Source: Sellimonas sp963559135 (GTDB taxonomy: Bacteria; Bacillota; Clostridia; Lachnospirales; Lachnospiraceae). Taken from it: DNA of 64,000 nt. Position numbers and translations under genes: made by a program. This document shows, piece by piece, positions 1-9,040 of the stretch (position 1 is the stretch's first letter; each line of letters starts with the position of its first letter). Under the pieces are notes generated by a model. It was not told where the DNA came from, made no database searches, and saw only the letters and a program-made list of their open reading frames with translations. The stretch is from NCBI GenBank assembly GCA_963559135.1, contig CAUWJP010000010.1, positions 13,876 through 77,875 of the forward strand, in the 5' to 3' direction.

Positions 1-142
1 CCTCTGCCTTCCGATGATCGGAGGACTCGGTGTAAACGGTGTATTCCTTGCAGAGCCGATTTCAAATCTGATCGGCGGCGTGGCATGTTTTGTCACCATG
101 TATGTAACGGTCTATAGAAAACTGGGAAAAAGAGGAGAATGA
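1..142 (+). CDS. MATE family efflux transporter, C-terminal end (partial)
   Basis: The window opens inside a gene; only the last 46 codons are present, reading in frame from base 2 to the TGA at 140-142. The visible peptide has a Pro-Met-Ile-Gly-Gly-Leu-Gly-Val-Asn-Gly segment, then a hydrophobic helix with Ala-Glu-Pro-Ile-Ser, and a short basic tail (YRKLGKRGE). This pattern is typical of the last membrane helix of MATE (multi-antimicrobial extrusion) transporters, which exchange Na+ or H+ for cationic drugs at the cytoplasmic membrane. Assignment rests on this short tail only, so the family is likely but substrate is unknown. Confidence 0.6.
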   Translation, partial: LCLPMIGGLGVNGVFLAEPISNLIGGVACFVTMYVTVYRKLGKRGE

Positions 143-294
143 TCTGTTTTAGGTTGCAAAATGACAGGAACTCTAGTAAACTGATAATAAGTGAAAACAG
201 TTAAAAAAATCAGAAAAAAGGAGAAAGTTTTGAAAAAGAACCGTCTCCGTCTTTCCGAATCCGGAAGGACATCTGACGTAAGGAGGTGTGACAT

Positions 295-753
295 GTGAGC
301 GTTTTAACACCGGAAACAATGAGGGTTATCTGGCTTTTACTTGTTGTGATTCTTCTGGTGATCGAATTGATTACTGTAGGACTTACGACCATCTGGTTTG
401 CAGCAGGATCGGCAGCGGCATTTCTCCTGTCTCTGACAGGTGCCGGGATCGGATGGCAGATCGGCGTATTTCTGGCCGTTTCCATCGTTTTGTTGATTTT
501 TACGAGGCCGTGGGCGCTTAAGTATGTCAACAGAAACCGGGACAAGACCAATTACGAAAGTGTGATCGGAAAGACGGTGAAAGTGACACAGCGTATCAGC
601 AACGCAGACCAGACAGGAGCGGCGGTCTATGACGGACAGGAGTGGACAGCAAGAAGTCTGGAAGATGACAGAACGATTGAAGAGGGGAAACAGGCTGTTG
701 TTGAGAAGATTGTGGGCGTGAAGCTGATTGTGAGGGAAAAGGAGGAAAAGTAA
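295..753 (+). CDS. NfeD-like membrane protein
   Basis: A 152-residue protein starting at GTG 295; an AAGGAGGT ribosome binding site at about 281-288 fixes this start, since the ATG at 293 is followed at once by a stop. Two hydrophobic segments (roughly residues 8-30 and 40-65, the second with a Gly-Ala rich run) are followed by a soluble beta-rich domain (about 80-150) containing VIGKTVKVTQ and a later DGQEW motif, as in the OB-fold of NfeD proteins. NfeD proteins are partners of SPFH-domain proteins in membrane microdomain organisation and quality control. The next gene, one base downstream, is such an SPFH protein, so the two form a classic pair. Family call is firm; exact role is inferred. 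Confidence 0.85.
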   Translation: MSVLTPETMRVIWLLLVVILLVIELITVGLTTIWFAAGSAAAFLLSLTGAGIGWQIGVFLAVSIVLLIFTRPWALKYVNRNRDKTNYESVIGKTVKVTQRISNADQTGAAVYDGQEWTARSLEDDRTIEEGKQAVVEKIVGVKLIVREKEEK

Positions 754-754
754 T

Positions 755-1711
755 ATGTTAAAAGCATCTACTATCGCGAGTATTCTTGGAATTATTTTAC
801 TGATTCTGGTTGTAGTGATTCTGATCTCATGTGTCAAGATCGTACATCAGGCACAGGCACTTGTGATTGAACGTCTTGGTGCATACCAGGCGACCTGGGG
901 TGTTGGAATTCATTTCAAGATTCCGATTATTGAGCGTGTGGCAAGACGGATCGACTTAAAAGAACAGGTAGTTGATTTTGAGCCTCAGGCAGTGATTACG
1001 AAAGATAATGTTACCATGCAGATTGATACGGTCGTGTTCTATCAGATCACGGACCCGAAGCTGTTCTGCTACGGCGTGGCAAATCCGATCATGGCGATTG
1101 AGAACCTGACAGCGACGACCCTTCGAAATATCATCGGAGATCTGGAACTGGATCAGACACTGACATCCAGAGAAACAATCAACACGAAAATGCGCTCGGA
1201 ACTTGATCTTGCCACGGATCCGTGGGGAATCAAGGTCAACCGTGTGGAACTGAAAAATATCATTCCGCCGGCGGCGATCCGGGATGCAATGGAAAAACAG
1301 ATGAAAGCCGAGCGTGAAAGAAGAGAGGCGATCCTTCGTGCAGAAGGTGAGAAGAAATCTACGATCCTTGTGGCAGAAGGAAATAAAGAGTCCGCAATCT
1401 TAAATGCCGAGGCAGATAAACAGGCGGCCATCCTGCATGCGGAAGCAGAAAAGGAAAAGATGATCCGTGAGGCAGAAGGTGAAGCGGAAGCAATCCTGAA
1501 AGTCCAGAAGGCAAATGCAGACGGACTCCGTTTCCTGAAAGAAGCAGGTGTTGACGAATCAGTCCTGACATTAAAGAGTCTGGAAGCATTTGAAAAGGCT
1601 GCAGACGGCAGGGCGACGAAGATCATCATCCCGTCCGAAATCCAAGGTGTAGCAGGGCTGGTGAAATCCCTTGTAGAAGTCGGGAAAACCGAGAAGACAG
1701 ACGGAGAGTAA
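755..1711 (+). CDS. SPFH/band 7 domain protein (QmcA/HflK-like)
   Basis: 318 residues. A single N-terminal membrane helix (about residues 8-28) leads into the SPFH/band-7 domain (about 30-190; ALVIERLGAYQATWGVG and VDTVVFYQITDP-type segments), then a long Ala/Glu/Lys-rich coiled coil (about 190-265) made of repeated AE(A/G) units, and a C-terminal region. This is the architecture of QmcA/stomatin-like proteins that oligomerise on membranes. It lies one base after the NfeD-like gene and is certainly co-transcribed with it; a terminator follows at 1757-1790. Function in membrane organisation or protease control is family knowledge, not visible here. Confidence 0.88.
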   Translation: MLKASTIASILGIILLILVVVILISCVKIVHQAQALVIERLGAYQATWGVGIHFKIPIIERVARRIDLKEQVVDFEPQAVITKDNVTMQIDTVVFYQITDPKLFCYGVANPIMAIENLTATTLRNIIGDLELDQTLTSRETINTKMRSELDLATDPWGIKVNRVELKNIIPPAAIRDAMEKQMKAERERREAILRAEGEKKSTILVAEGNKESAILNAEADKQAAILHAEAEKEKMIREAEGEAEAILKVQKANADGLRFLKEAGVDESVLTLKSLEAFEKAADGRATKIIIPSEIQGVAGLVKSLVEVGKTEKTDGE

Positions 1712-1756
1712 CTGCGGAGGCAGAACCGGCAGATTAGAAACGAAAGAAGAAACGAA

Positions 1757-1790
1757 AGAGAGGTCCGTAAAAATCCGGGCCTCTCTTTTC
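1757..1790 (+). terminator. Rho-independent terminator after the NfeD/SPFH pair
   Basis: The arms AGAGAGGTCCG (from 1757) and CCGGGCCTCTCT (1775-1786) pair with one G-T wobble, followed by a run of T. It sits between the SPFH gene and the convergent DUF362 gene. Confidence 0.8.
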
Positions 1791-1805
1791 CTATCTGGAA
1801 ATGCT

Positions 1806-2933
1806 TTATTTTACTGTGATCAATTCATAGGATCTGGTGCCAAGGCCGATCTTTTCAGCGTGGGAGAGACAGTCTTCCCATCCGGCTTCCGGTGTTGTGT
1901 TGACGAAATGATCGTGGTGGTCGCAGAATCCATCCTCGTGCATCCGATCATCCAGAAGACTTCCCGGGAGAGGATTCTGTGCATTGCATGCATCCACACA
2001 GGCCTGATCCAGGGCAACTGGATCAAAACTTGCGAACATTCCGATGTCCGGAAGGATCGGCACATCATTTTCACCGTGGCAGTCGCAGTAAGGTGAAACG
2101 TCGATCACCAGATTGATATGGAAATTCGGACGTCCGTCCAGTACCGCTTTGGAATACTCGGCGATTTTCATATCCAGTTCCTTCACAGCAGAAGAGTTTT
2201 CATTATAGATGGCGTCAAAATTGCAGGAGCCAAGGCAACGGCCGCAGCCGACACATTTATTGTGATCAATGGAAGCACGGCGGTTTTCATCAAAAGAAAT
2301 GGCTCCGTGAGCACAGTTCTTTGCACAGGTACGGCAGCCTACACACTTTTCCTGATTAACAGAAGGCTTTCCGCTGTTATGCATCTCCATCTTTCCGGCA
2401 CGGGAACCGCATCCCATTCCGATGTTTTTGAGAGCGCCTCCAAATCCGGTTGCCTCATGGCCCTTGAAATGACTCAGGGAAATGAAAACGTCTGCATCCA
2501 TGATGGCAGTTCCGATCTTAGCCTCTTTGACAAGCTCACCGCCCTCCACCGGTACATAGGTTTCGTCGGTACCTTTCAGTCCGTCGGCGATGATAACCTG
2601 GCATCCGGTAGAAAACGGGGTGAAACCATTTTCATAGGCGCTTTCGATATGCTCCAGAGCATCTTTTCTTCGTCCTACATACAAGGTGTTACAGTCTGTC
2701 AGAAATGGGCGTCCGCCAAACTCTTTTACAACATCGGCAACAGCTTTCGCCCAGTTCGGGCGCAGATAAGAAAGATTACACGGCTCGCCAAAATGGATTT
2801 TGATGGCCGTCATCTTACGGTCAAAATCGATCTCCCCGATTCCAGCTTTTCTGATCAGTTTTTTCAGCTTGTCCGGAAGATTTGTCCCCGGAAGGGCCCG
2901 GAGATCCGAAAAATATACTTTTGCTTTTTCCAT
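1806..2933 (-). CDS. DUF362 domain protein with two 4Fe-4S clusters
   Basis: 375 residues, read from ATG at 2933; a GGAGGG site ten bases upstream supports this start over the longer frame that begins at 2999. The N-terminal two thirds match the DUF362 fold (KIHFGEPCNLSYLRPNWAK, SLSHFKGHEATGFGGALKNIGMG segments). At about residues 190-245 there are two ferredoxin motifs, CVGCRTCAKNC and CVGCGRCLGSC, each able to bind a 4Fe-4S cluster. DUF362 proteins are cytosolic iron-sulfur proteins of unknown reaction, common in anaerobes. It is monocistronic, convergent with the SPFH gene. Family assignment is secure, function unknown. Confidence 0.85.
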   Translation of the reverse strand: MEKAKVYFSDLRALPGTNLPDKLKKLIRKAGIGEIDFDRKMTAIKIHFGEPCNLSYLRPNWAKAVADVVKEFGGRPFLTDCNTLYVGRRKDALEHIESAYENGFTPFSTGCQVIIADGLKGTDETYVPVEGGELVKEAKIGTAIMDADVFISLSHFKGHEATGFGGALKNIGMGCGSRAGKMEMHNSGKPSVNQEKCVGCRTCAKNCAHGAISFDENRRASIDHNKCVGCGRCLGSCNFDAIYNENSSAVKELDMKIAEYSKAVLDGRPNFHINLVIDVSPYCDCHGENDVPILPDIGMFASFDPVALDQACVDACNAQNPLPGSLLDDRMHEDGFCDHHDHFVNTTPEAGWEDCLSHAEKIGLGTRSYELITVK

Positions 2934-2970
2934 GTCTTTGTATCCCTCCAAAATATAGTTTCCTTTCAAA

Positions 2971-3468
2971 TTAAACTTCCATTTCCAGAATGTAATCATC
3001 CATCACGAAGCCATTTCCAATGTCAGTCACCTCAGAGCGGACATCGTGAAAACCAAGATGATGATAAACGTCCAATGTATGGCTGTTGTGCTTGTTGCAG
3101 GTCAGCCAGATTTTCTTAAGCCCTTTCTCGCGGCAGTAGTTCTTTAAAAACTCAACAGCCTGTGTGGCAAGGTGCTGTCCGCGGAAATCCTTGTGGAGAT
3201 AAAGTTTGCTCAGAAACAGAGCATCCTCTTCCGGATGGATTCCTGCATAGCCTGCAAACGCATCGTCACAGAAGATGCGGTAATACTCATATCCGTCTTT
3301 GACCTGGTCTTTCAAGGCCGGATAACACTGGAACTTACCGACCATATAGTTAACCTGCTCCAGGCCGATGATCGGGACAAAATGCTCGTGCCAGATTTCG
3401 TTTGCAAGTGCCGCGATCTTGTCCAGAGCGACATCGGTCACAGCCTGTTCCATTCTGAATGTTCCCAT
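2971..3468 (-). CDS. GNAT family N-acetyltransferase
   Basis: 165 residues, starting at ATG 3468 behind a GGAGGA site. The second half has the acetyl-CoA binding signature of GNAT enzymes: a beta strand (LFLSKLYLHKDFRGQH) with the R/Q-x-x-G/A-like loop, then HLATQAVEFLKNYCREKG and the C-terminal NSHTLDVYHHLGFHDV segment. GNATs transfer acetyl groups from acetyl-CoA to amines; the acceptor is not predictable. The first part (WHEHFVPIIGLEQVNYMV) is typical of a small-GNAT group widespread in Clostridia. A minus-strand promoter is visible at 3512-3540. It is divergent from the ABC exporter at 3568. Confidence 0.85.
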   Translation of the reverse strand: MGTFRMEQAVTDVALDKIAALANEIWHEHFVPIIGLEQVNYMVGKFQCYPALKDQVKDGYEYYRIFCDDAFAGYAGIHPEEDALFLSKLYLHKDFRGQHLATQAVEFLKNYCREKGLKKIWLTCNKHNSHTLDVYHHLGFHDVRSEVTDIGNGFVMDDYILEMEV

Positions 3469-3511
3469 AAAAATTCCTCCTTCGGGCTGTTTTTTCAACC
3501 CCTTATCTGTT

Positions 3512-3540
3512 ATTATAAAGATAGTAAGAATTTCATGCAA
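3512..3540 (-). promoter_or_regulatory. Sigma-A-type promoter of the GNAT gene
   Basis: On the minus strand: TTGCAT (3540-3535), 17-base spacer, TATAAT (3517-3512), 44 bases upstream of the GNAT start codon. The exact -10 and spacing make it convincing. Confidence 0.65.
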
Positions 3541-3567
3541 GATAAAATTAGAGGTGACAGATAGCAC

Positions 3568-4272
3568 ATGGCAAGCTTTGTAACATTGAAAGATGTACGC
3601 AAAATTTATAAAATGGGGGAAGTGGAAATCCGTGCCGTGGACGGTATTGATTTCGAGATTGAAAAAGGCGAGTTTGCAGTGATTGTAGGGCCAAGCGGTG
3701 CCGGAAAGACGACCGTTCTTAATATTCTGGGCGGGATGGATACGGCCACCAGCGGAGAGGTGCGGATCGACGGAACGGATATTACGAAATTTAAGGCCCG
3801 GCAGCTGACCGGCTACCGGAGAGATGATATCGGATTTGTATTTCAGTTTTACAACCTCATCCAGAATCTGACCGCACTGGAAAATGTGGAGCTTGCGCTT
3901 CAGATCTGTAAAGATCCGCTGGATGCGGCGGAAGTGTTGCGGGAGGTTGGTCTGGGCGACCGTATGAAGAATTTCCCTGCACAGCTCTCCGGAGGTGAGC
4001 AGCAGAGAGTCTCCATTGCGAGGGCGCTGGCGAAGAACCCGAAGATCCTGCTCTGTGATGAGCCGACAGGAGCGCTTGACTATAATACCGGAAAAGCGAT
4101 CCTGAAGCTTCTGCAGGATACCTGCCGCGAAAAGGGTGTGACAGTGATTCTGATTACGCATAACTCGGCGATTGCGCCTATGGCGGACAGGGTCATTCAT
4201 ATTAAAAATGGAAAAGTATCAAAGATAATCAGGAACGAACATCCGGTTCCTGTGGAGACGATTGAGTGGTAA
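3568..4272 (+). CDS. ABC transporter ATP-binding protein (MacB/LolD type)
   Basis: 234 residues. Walker A GPSGAGKT (about residues 38-45), Q-loop FQFYNLI, signature LSGGEQQR, Walker B ILLCDEPTGALD and the H-loop (ILITHN) are all intact. The GALD after Walker B and overall length place it in the MacB/LolD/FtsE group, ATPases that pair with FtsX-type permeases and drive mechanotransmission rather than ordinary pumping. The next gene is such a permease and starts 14 bases after this stop; the pair is one operon. Substrate is not evident. Confidence 0.9.
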   Translation: MASFVTLKDVRKIYKMGEVEIRAVDGIDFEIEKGEFAVIVGPSGAGKTTVLNILGGMDTATSGEVRIDGTDITKFKARQLTGYRRDDIGFVFQFYNLIQNLTALENVELALQICKDPLDAAEVLREVGLGDRMKNFPAQLSGGEQQRVSIARALAKNPKILLCDEPTGALDYNTGKAILKLLQDTCREKGVTVILITHNSAIAPMADRVIHIKNGKVSKIIRNEHPVPVETIEW

Positions 4273-4285
4273 TGGCGGTGATAAT

Positions 4286-7200
4286 ATGAAAAAGACGGCA
4301 TTAAGAAAAGAGTTCTGGATGTCGATCAGACGAAGCCCCGGCCGTTTCCTCTCGATCTTTCTGATCGTTGCACTGGGCGTCTCGTTTTTTTCCGGCATCC
4401 GTTCCTCGGAGCCGGATATGCGGATCTCGGGAGATCAGTTTTACGACGAGACAAACCTGATGGATCTGAAAGTACAGGGGACACTCGGACTTACGGACGA
4501 CGATGTGAAGGCACTGTCTGAGGTAGAAGGAATCCAGTCAGCGGAAGGCGGATACAGCGTCGATGCGCTCTGTAAAGTAGATGAAAATGAAAAAGTCTTA
4601 CATATTGCATCTTACTATGATACGGTCAACAAGACGACAGTATCCGAAGGAAGAATGCCTAAAGGAGATTCCGAGTGTGTCCTCGATGAGGACTTCATGA
4701 AGGCAAACGGCTATGAGATCGGTGATACGATCGAACTTTCCTCCGGAACGGAAGATCCGCTGACAGACAGTCTGAAAAAAGAAGAACTTGCGATCGTGGG
4801 AGCCGGCAGCAGTCCAGAATATATCTCCATTGAAAGAGGAAGCTCCCTGATCGGAAACGGTGAAGTTGCTGCTTTTGCGGTGGTAGCACCAGAGGCATTC
4901 GCACTGGATACATATACGGAAATTTATCTTCTTGTAGACGGCGCAGAAGCGGAAACATGCTATACAGACGGATACGACGATCTGGTTGCTGAAGTGAAAA
5001 AGCAGGTCGAGGATATTGCCGATGTAGAGTGCGTTCGCAGGACGGAAGAGATCAAATCAGAGGCGCTTCAGGAGATCGCAGATTCCCAGAGCGAGCTGGA
5101 CGATGCGAGAAAAGAAGCCGATGAAGAGCTTGCGAAGGCAGAACAGGAATTGCAGGATGCCGAGCAGCAGATCACGGATGGACAGAAACAGATTGACGAT
5201 GGAAAGGCAGCTCTTGCGTCCGGCAAGGCAGAGATCAGCAGTCAGGAGAAAGCTTTACAGAATGCTGAGACCCAGTATCAGAGCGGAGCGGCTGAGTTAC
5301 AGTCAGGAAAAGCCACACTGGCAAGCCAGAAGGAAGCTCTTGCATCAGGAAAAAGTCAAGCTCAGGCAGAGTTTGCAAAGCAGGAGGCAGAGATTGCGGA
5401 TTCCCAGAGCCAGCTGGATTCGGCGAAACAGCAGATTGATGCGGCTGAGCAGGAACTTGCCTCTCAGGAAGCAAAGCTGACTTCAGCAAGGGAAGAGCTG
5501 GATCAGAACAAAGCAGATCTTGCAGCCGGACTTGAGGGATTGAAGCAGCAGGAAGAAGGAATCATTTCCCAAATTGCTCAGGCGGAGCAGGAGATCAATC
5601 AGAAACAGCAGGAGCTGGATGCCCTGCAGGCACAGATTGATGAATTGGAAGCAATGATAGCGGCGGATCCGGATTCCGCTACAGAAGAGATGAAGGCTCA
5701 GCTTACAGAACTGAAGAGCCAGTGGGAGAGCGGAAACAGTGCTCTTGCAGATGCAAGAGCTGAGCTGGAGACAAAAAAAGCTCAGGCACAGGCAGCGCTG
5801 CAGGAGATCGAAACGCTGCGGGCGGCTCTTACAGAGTCACAGAGTGAGCTGGAACAAGCGGATCAGGTACTTTCGGAACAGGAAGCAGTCTTTAAGGAAC
5901 AGGCTGCCGCAGCCAGAGAGGAGCTGGCTACCCGGAAGGCTCAGTGGGAAGCCGGTATAAAGGCGCTGGAAGAAGGAAAAGCGGCACTGGCAAGCGCAAA
6001 GCAGGTGACAGAAGACAAGTTTGCTTCAGGAGATGAGCAGATTGCCGCTGCTGAAGCAAAGATCCGTGCTTCCGAGGCTGAACTTTCTTCGGCGGCATCT
6101 CAGATTGCAAGCGGAAGATCCCAGATCGAGGCTGCAAAAAACACGATTACAGAGAAAGAAACAAGCCTGGCACAGGCGGAAGCCGAACTTGCAGACGGAC
6201 GAGCTGAACTGGAATCCGGCCGGAAAGAATATGAAACACAGAAAGCAGATGCCGAGAAAGAACTGGCAGATGCTCAGATTAAGATCGATGATGCGAAAGT
6301 AGAAGTAGATAAGATCGAAGATCAGGAATGGTATGTAAATGACAGGGATGTTCTGGCAGAATATACAAGCTATGGTGAAAATGCAGACCGGATGCGTGCC
6401 ATCGGAGAAGTGTTCCCAGAACTCTTCTTCCTTGTGGCGGCCCTGATCAGTCTGACAACCATGACAAGGATGGTAGAGGAAGAACGAACCCAGATCGGTA
6501 CACTCAAAGCCCTTGGCTACGGAAAAGGAGCCATTGCAGGAAAATACCTGATGTACGCCTTTCTGGCGACCATGGGAGGAAGCATATTTGGCGTCCTGAT
6601 CGGAGAAAAACTTTTCCCGTTTGTTATCATTTATTCGTATCAGATCATGTACACCCACCTTCCGCATATTGTGACACCGTACCAATGGGATTACGCATTG
6701 ATGGCCACGGGAGCGGCGTTGGCATGTACTCTGCTTGCTACGTTCTATGCATGTTATAAAGAACTGACGGCACAGCCGGCCGAATTGATGAGACCACCTT
6801 CACCAAAAGAAGGAAAGCGGATTCTTCTGGAAAGAGTCACCCTGATCTGGAAGCATTTAAACTTTACGTGGAAATCTTCAATCCGGAATCTCTTCCGCTA
6901 TAAGAAACGATTTTTCATGACTATCGCCGGAATCGGCGGCTGTATGGCCCTGATGGTAGTCGGATTCGGTATCCGGGATTCCATCATGTGTATTGGCACC
7001 ATCCAGTATCAGGAGATTCAGGTTTACGATGGCATGATTTATCTGAGCAGCAGTGTGACAGAGGATGAGGTTCAACAGATCAAGAATGCCATGGATGGAA
7101 TGGATAAGATGGACAGATACATTGAGATGGAGATGACAAGAGAGCCGATATCCTTATCCGTCGATGGAAGTACAGAAGATGTTTACCTATGTGTGCCGGA

Positions 7201-8005
7201 AGATAAAGATAAAATCGAAGACTTTATGAACTTCCGCAGTCGGACGACAGGAGAGGTCTATCATATTCAGGATGACGGCATCATTCTGACAGAAAAAATG
7301 GCCAATACACTGGATGTTTCCAGTGGAGATACCATTTACCTCGGTGCAGACGGGGAAGAAAAAGAAGTGACTATCACAGATGTCTGTGAAAACTATATGC
7401 AGCATTACGTCTATATGTCGCCGGAACTTTATCAGGAATTGTATGGAGAAGAACCGGAGTATAACAGCATTCTTTTCGATCTGAAAGACGCATCGGCACA
7501 AGAACTGTCACAGGCAGGAGAAGAGTTGTTAAAGTATGACGGTGTGATGAACGTTACTTATACGAACAGTATTGAGGATCAGTTAAATACCATGTTACAG
7601 AGCCTGGATCTGGTTATTGTGGTACTGATTGTTTCGGCAGGACTGCTCGCCTTTGTAGTACTGTACAATCTGAATAACATCAATATCACAGAACGGAGGC
7701 GCGAGCTTGCAACCCTGAAAGTACTTGGATTTTATGATATGGAAGTCAGCTCCTATGTATATCGAGAGAATATTATGCTGACGATATTCAGTATCGTAGT
7801 TGGTATTGTACTTGGGGCATTGCTCCACCGTTTTGTCATCACGACTGTGGAAGTGGACGCGGTCATGTTCGGAAGAGTGGTTAAGTGGCAGAGTTACCTC
7901 TACAGTGCACTGTTCACCACAGCATTCTCCCTGTTTGTCAACTGGGTAATGTATTATAAACTTAAGAAAATCGATATGGTGGAATCACTGAAAAGTGTGG
8001 AATAA
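4286..8005 (+). CDS. FtsX-like ABC permease with a giant coiled-coil insertion
   Basis: 1239 residues from ATG 4286 (a TTG at 4262 in frame is possible but lacks a better ribosome site). Membrane helix 1 is at about 20-40, followed by a MacB-type extracytoplasmic domain. From roughly residue 255 to 690 the protein is almost entirely Ala/Glu/Gln/Lys/Ser with heptad periodicity and recurrent units such as AELASGK, SQLDSAKQQIDAAE and AALASAKQ: a coiled coil of over 400 residues. Then come two FtsX domains: helices near LFFLVAALISLTTMTRMVEEERTQIGTLKALGYG and, at the end, TERRRELATLKVLGF. Usual MacB/FtsX permeases are 400-850 residues, so the insert explains the size. It is likely to project from the membrane, perhaps to span cell wall or bind a partner; this is inference. 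Pairs with the ATPase just upstream. Confidence 0.85.
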   Translation: MKKTALRKEFWMSIRRSPGRFLSIFLIVALGVSFFSGIRSSEPDMRISGDQFYDETNLMDLKVQGTLGLTDDDVKALSEVEGIQSAEGGYSVDALCKVDENEKVLHIASYYDTVNKTTVSEGRMPKGDSECVLDEDFMKANGYEIGDTIELSSGTEDPLTDSLKKEELAIVGAGSSPEYISIERGSSLIGNGEVAAFAVVAPEAFALDTYTEIYLLVDGAEAETCYTDGYDDLVAEVKKQVEDIADVECVRRTEEIKSEALQEIADSQSELDDARKEADEELAKAEQELQDAEQQITDGQKQIDDGKAALASGKAEISSQEKALQNAETQYQSGAAELQSGKATLASQKEALASGKSQAQAEFAKQEAEIADSQSQLDSAKQQIDAAEQELASQEAKLTSAREELDQNKADLAAGLEGLKQQEEGIISQIAQAEQEINQKQQELDALQAQIDELEAMIAADPDSATEEMKAQLTELKSQWESGNSALADARAELETKKAQAQAALQEIETLRAALTESQSELEQADQVLSEQEAVFKEQAAAAREELATRKAQWEAGIKALEEGKAALASAKQVTEDKFASGDEQIAAAEAKIRASEAELSSAASQIASGRSQIEAAKNTITEKETSLAQAEAELADGRAELESGRKEYETQKADAEKELADAQIKIDDAKVEVDKIEDQEWYVNDRDVLAEYTSYGENADRMRAIGEVFPELFFLVAALISLTTMTRMVEEERTQIGTLKALGYGKGAIAGKYLMYAFLATMGGSIFGVLIGEKLFPFVIIYSYQIMYTHLPHIVTPYQWDYALMATGAALACTLLATFYACYKELTAQPAELMRPPSPKEGKRILLERVTLIWKHLNFTWKSSIRNLFRYKKRFFMTIAGIGGCMALMVVGFGIRDSIMCIGTIQYQEIQVYDGMIYLSSSVTEDEVQQIKNAMDGMDKMDRYIEMEMTREPISLSVDGSTEDVYLCVPEDKDKIEDFMNFRSRTTGEVYHIQDDGIILTEKMANTLDVSSGDTIYLGADGEEKEVTITDVCENYMQHYVYMSPELYQELYGEEPEYNSILFDLKDASAQELSQAGEELLKYDGVMNVTYTNSIEDQLNTMLQSLDLVIVVLIVSAGLLAFVVLYNLNNINITERRRELATLKVLGFYDMEVSSYVYRENIMLTIFSIVVGIVLGALLHRFVITTVEVDAVMFGRVVKWQSYLYSALFTTAFSLFVNWVMYYKLKKIDMVESLKSVE

Positions 8006-8010
8006 AAAGA

Positions 8011-8064
8011 ACTCCTTTCATGAGAGGCAGAAATATGAGCCGATCATGGAAGGAGTCTTTTTGT
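8011..8064 (+). terminator. Terminator after the ABC exporter
   Basis: Arms ACTCCTTTCATGA (8011-8023) and TCATGGAAGGAGT (8044-8056), one wobble, a 20-base loop and then CTTTTTGTT. Closes the 3568-8005 operon. Confidence 0.75.
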
Positions 8065-8085
8065 TATAGAGGAAATTTGGGATCA

Positions 8086-8208
8086 TCAAAATTTAAGAGG
8101 GCTTTCCAAAGTTTAGGCGGGTTCTTCGTGATAGCCTGAAAAAATAATCTCAAAGTTTAAGATGGGCAGTCGAGAGGGGAAGCGCAAACCTCAAATTTAA
8201 AGGGGGAT
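8086..8208. repeat. Four imperfect TCAAA-TTTAA-GGG repeats (possible IS end)
   Basis: Four copies of a roughly 16-base motif close to TCAAAGTTTAAGAGGG begin at 8086, 8106, 8150 and 8191, all in the same orientation. There is no gene here. Multiple short terminal repeats of this kind are known at the ends of IS21-family elements, and decayed transposase fragments follow at 8293-9040, so a leftover element end is the simplest reading. A binding array for a regulator is the alternative. Confidence 0.4.
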
Positions 8209-8292
8209 TCTGTAGGGGTGCAAAAAAGAATAATTAAAGTACTACACGAGCAGAGGTTCTTACTGCGCCTGCTGTGATGTGATTAAATAAAT

Positions 8293-8730
8293 TCATCCCA
8301 GATGAAATACTAAACAGGATTTACTGTATCCATTTATGATCGGATTGTTTCTAGTTGCGCATAAAAATTGTGTTCGAAAATGTTTAAAGTTGCGGTATCC
8401 ACGACCAAGTCTTTTTAAATCCGTTACTTTTCTATTTAATGATTTGATTGGATTATGGGATAAACGATTATTGTAAATGCGCCTTCGCCATGTCGTTCAA
8501 CCCTTACAAAAGAATTGATTATATATTCTTGATTTCTGATCAGTAGGTTTGCAAAGTTAATAAAAATAGGATTGCTACTGTGAAGATATTTATCAATCAG
8601 GTCATCAAGATTTAATCTGGCCCCTATTGGATTTCCTGCATTATAAGCGTTGAAATGAACGTACATTTCTGTTAAGGTTCTTAATTCTTGTTGTTTTGGA
8701 TCAATGTGAAAAAGAAAAGGCAGATATGGG
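8293..8730 (-). pseudogene. ISL3-family transposase, C-terminal remnant with frameshift
   Basis: On the minus strand, an open stretch (about 8700 down to 8470) encodes NLDDLIDKYLHSSNPIFINF and IINSFVRVERHGEGAF, and after a frameshift near 8465-8475 the other frame continues RLSHNPIKSLNRKVTDLKRL then GRGYRNFKHFRTQF, stopping at 8293. This is the C-terminal end of the ISL3 transposase family, including the conserved LKRLGRGYRNF block. The usual (R)LSNGPIE motif has become LSHNPIK. The N-terminal two thirds are missing, cut off where an IS110-like fragment of opposite orientation begins near 8746. A dead gene. Confidence 0.7.
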
Positions 8731-8769
8731 AAAGATACCACTACCATGTTTTGTGAAGTTGTAAGAAGT

Positions 8770-9040
8770 TCCATAGGATCCCATATATCTGCCAAATCTC
8801 TGGAACTAAAACATCCCATTAAACTCATTCAGGAATTAACGATTGAGATTGATGAAATCAAAGCAGCCATCAAACGAATCATAAATGAAGAAATACAGTC
8901 GCCAATCCTTACTATTCTCAGTATCAGTTACTGGATGTGTGCAATGATTATCGTTGAGATTGGGAATTTCAGCCGCTTTGATTCCGCAGATAAGATACTT
9001 GCATATGTTGGACTGTCTCACTTTTCTTGCCTTTTCCATG
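8770..9040 (+). pseudogene. IS110-family transposase, internal remnant
   Basis: Reading frame 8746-9186 contains a stretch (LKHPIKLIQELTIEIDEIKA, SPILTILSISYWMCAMIIVE, IGNFSRFDSADKILAYVGLS) that matches the region of IS110 transposases just before and within transposase_20: the TIPGI-like motif (here TILSI) and the EIGDFSRF / K-LAYAGL block are recognisable. After GLS the homology stops and the rest of the frame is not transposase-like. Both the DEDD catalytic N-terminus and the C-terminal Ser region are missing, so it is a non-functional fragment. Confidence 0.7.

Noticed and set aside
2118..3119. 333-codon plus-strand ORF
   Set aside because: It is antisense to the well-supported DUF362 gene (ferredoxin motifs) and has no ribosome site or family features.
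5040..6300. DNA tandem repeat in the permease gene
   Set aside because: Similarity is at the protein level (heptads of Ala/Glu/Gln), with no fixed DNA period.
6026..6685. 219-codon minus-strand ORF
   Set aside because: Antisense shadow of the low-complexity coiled-coil region of the permease.
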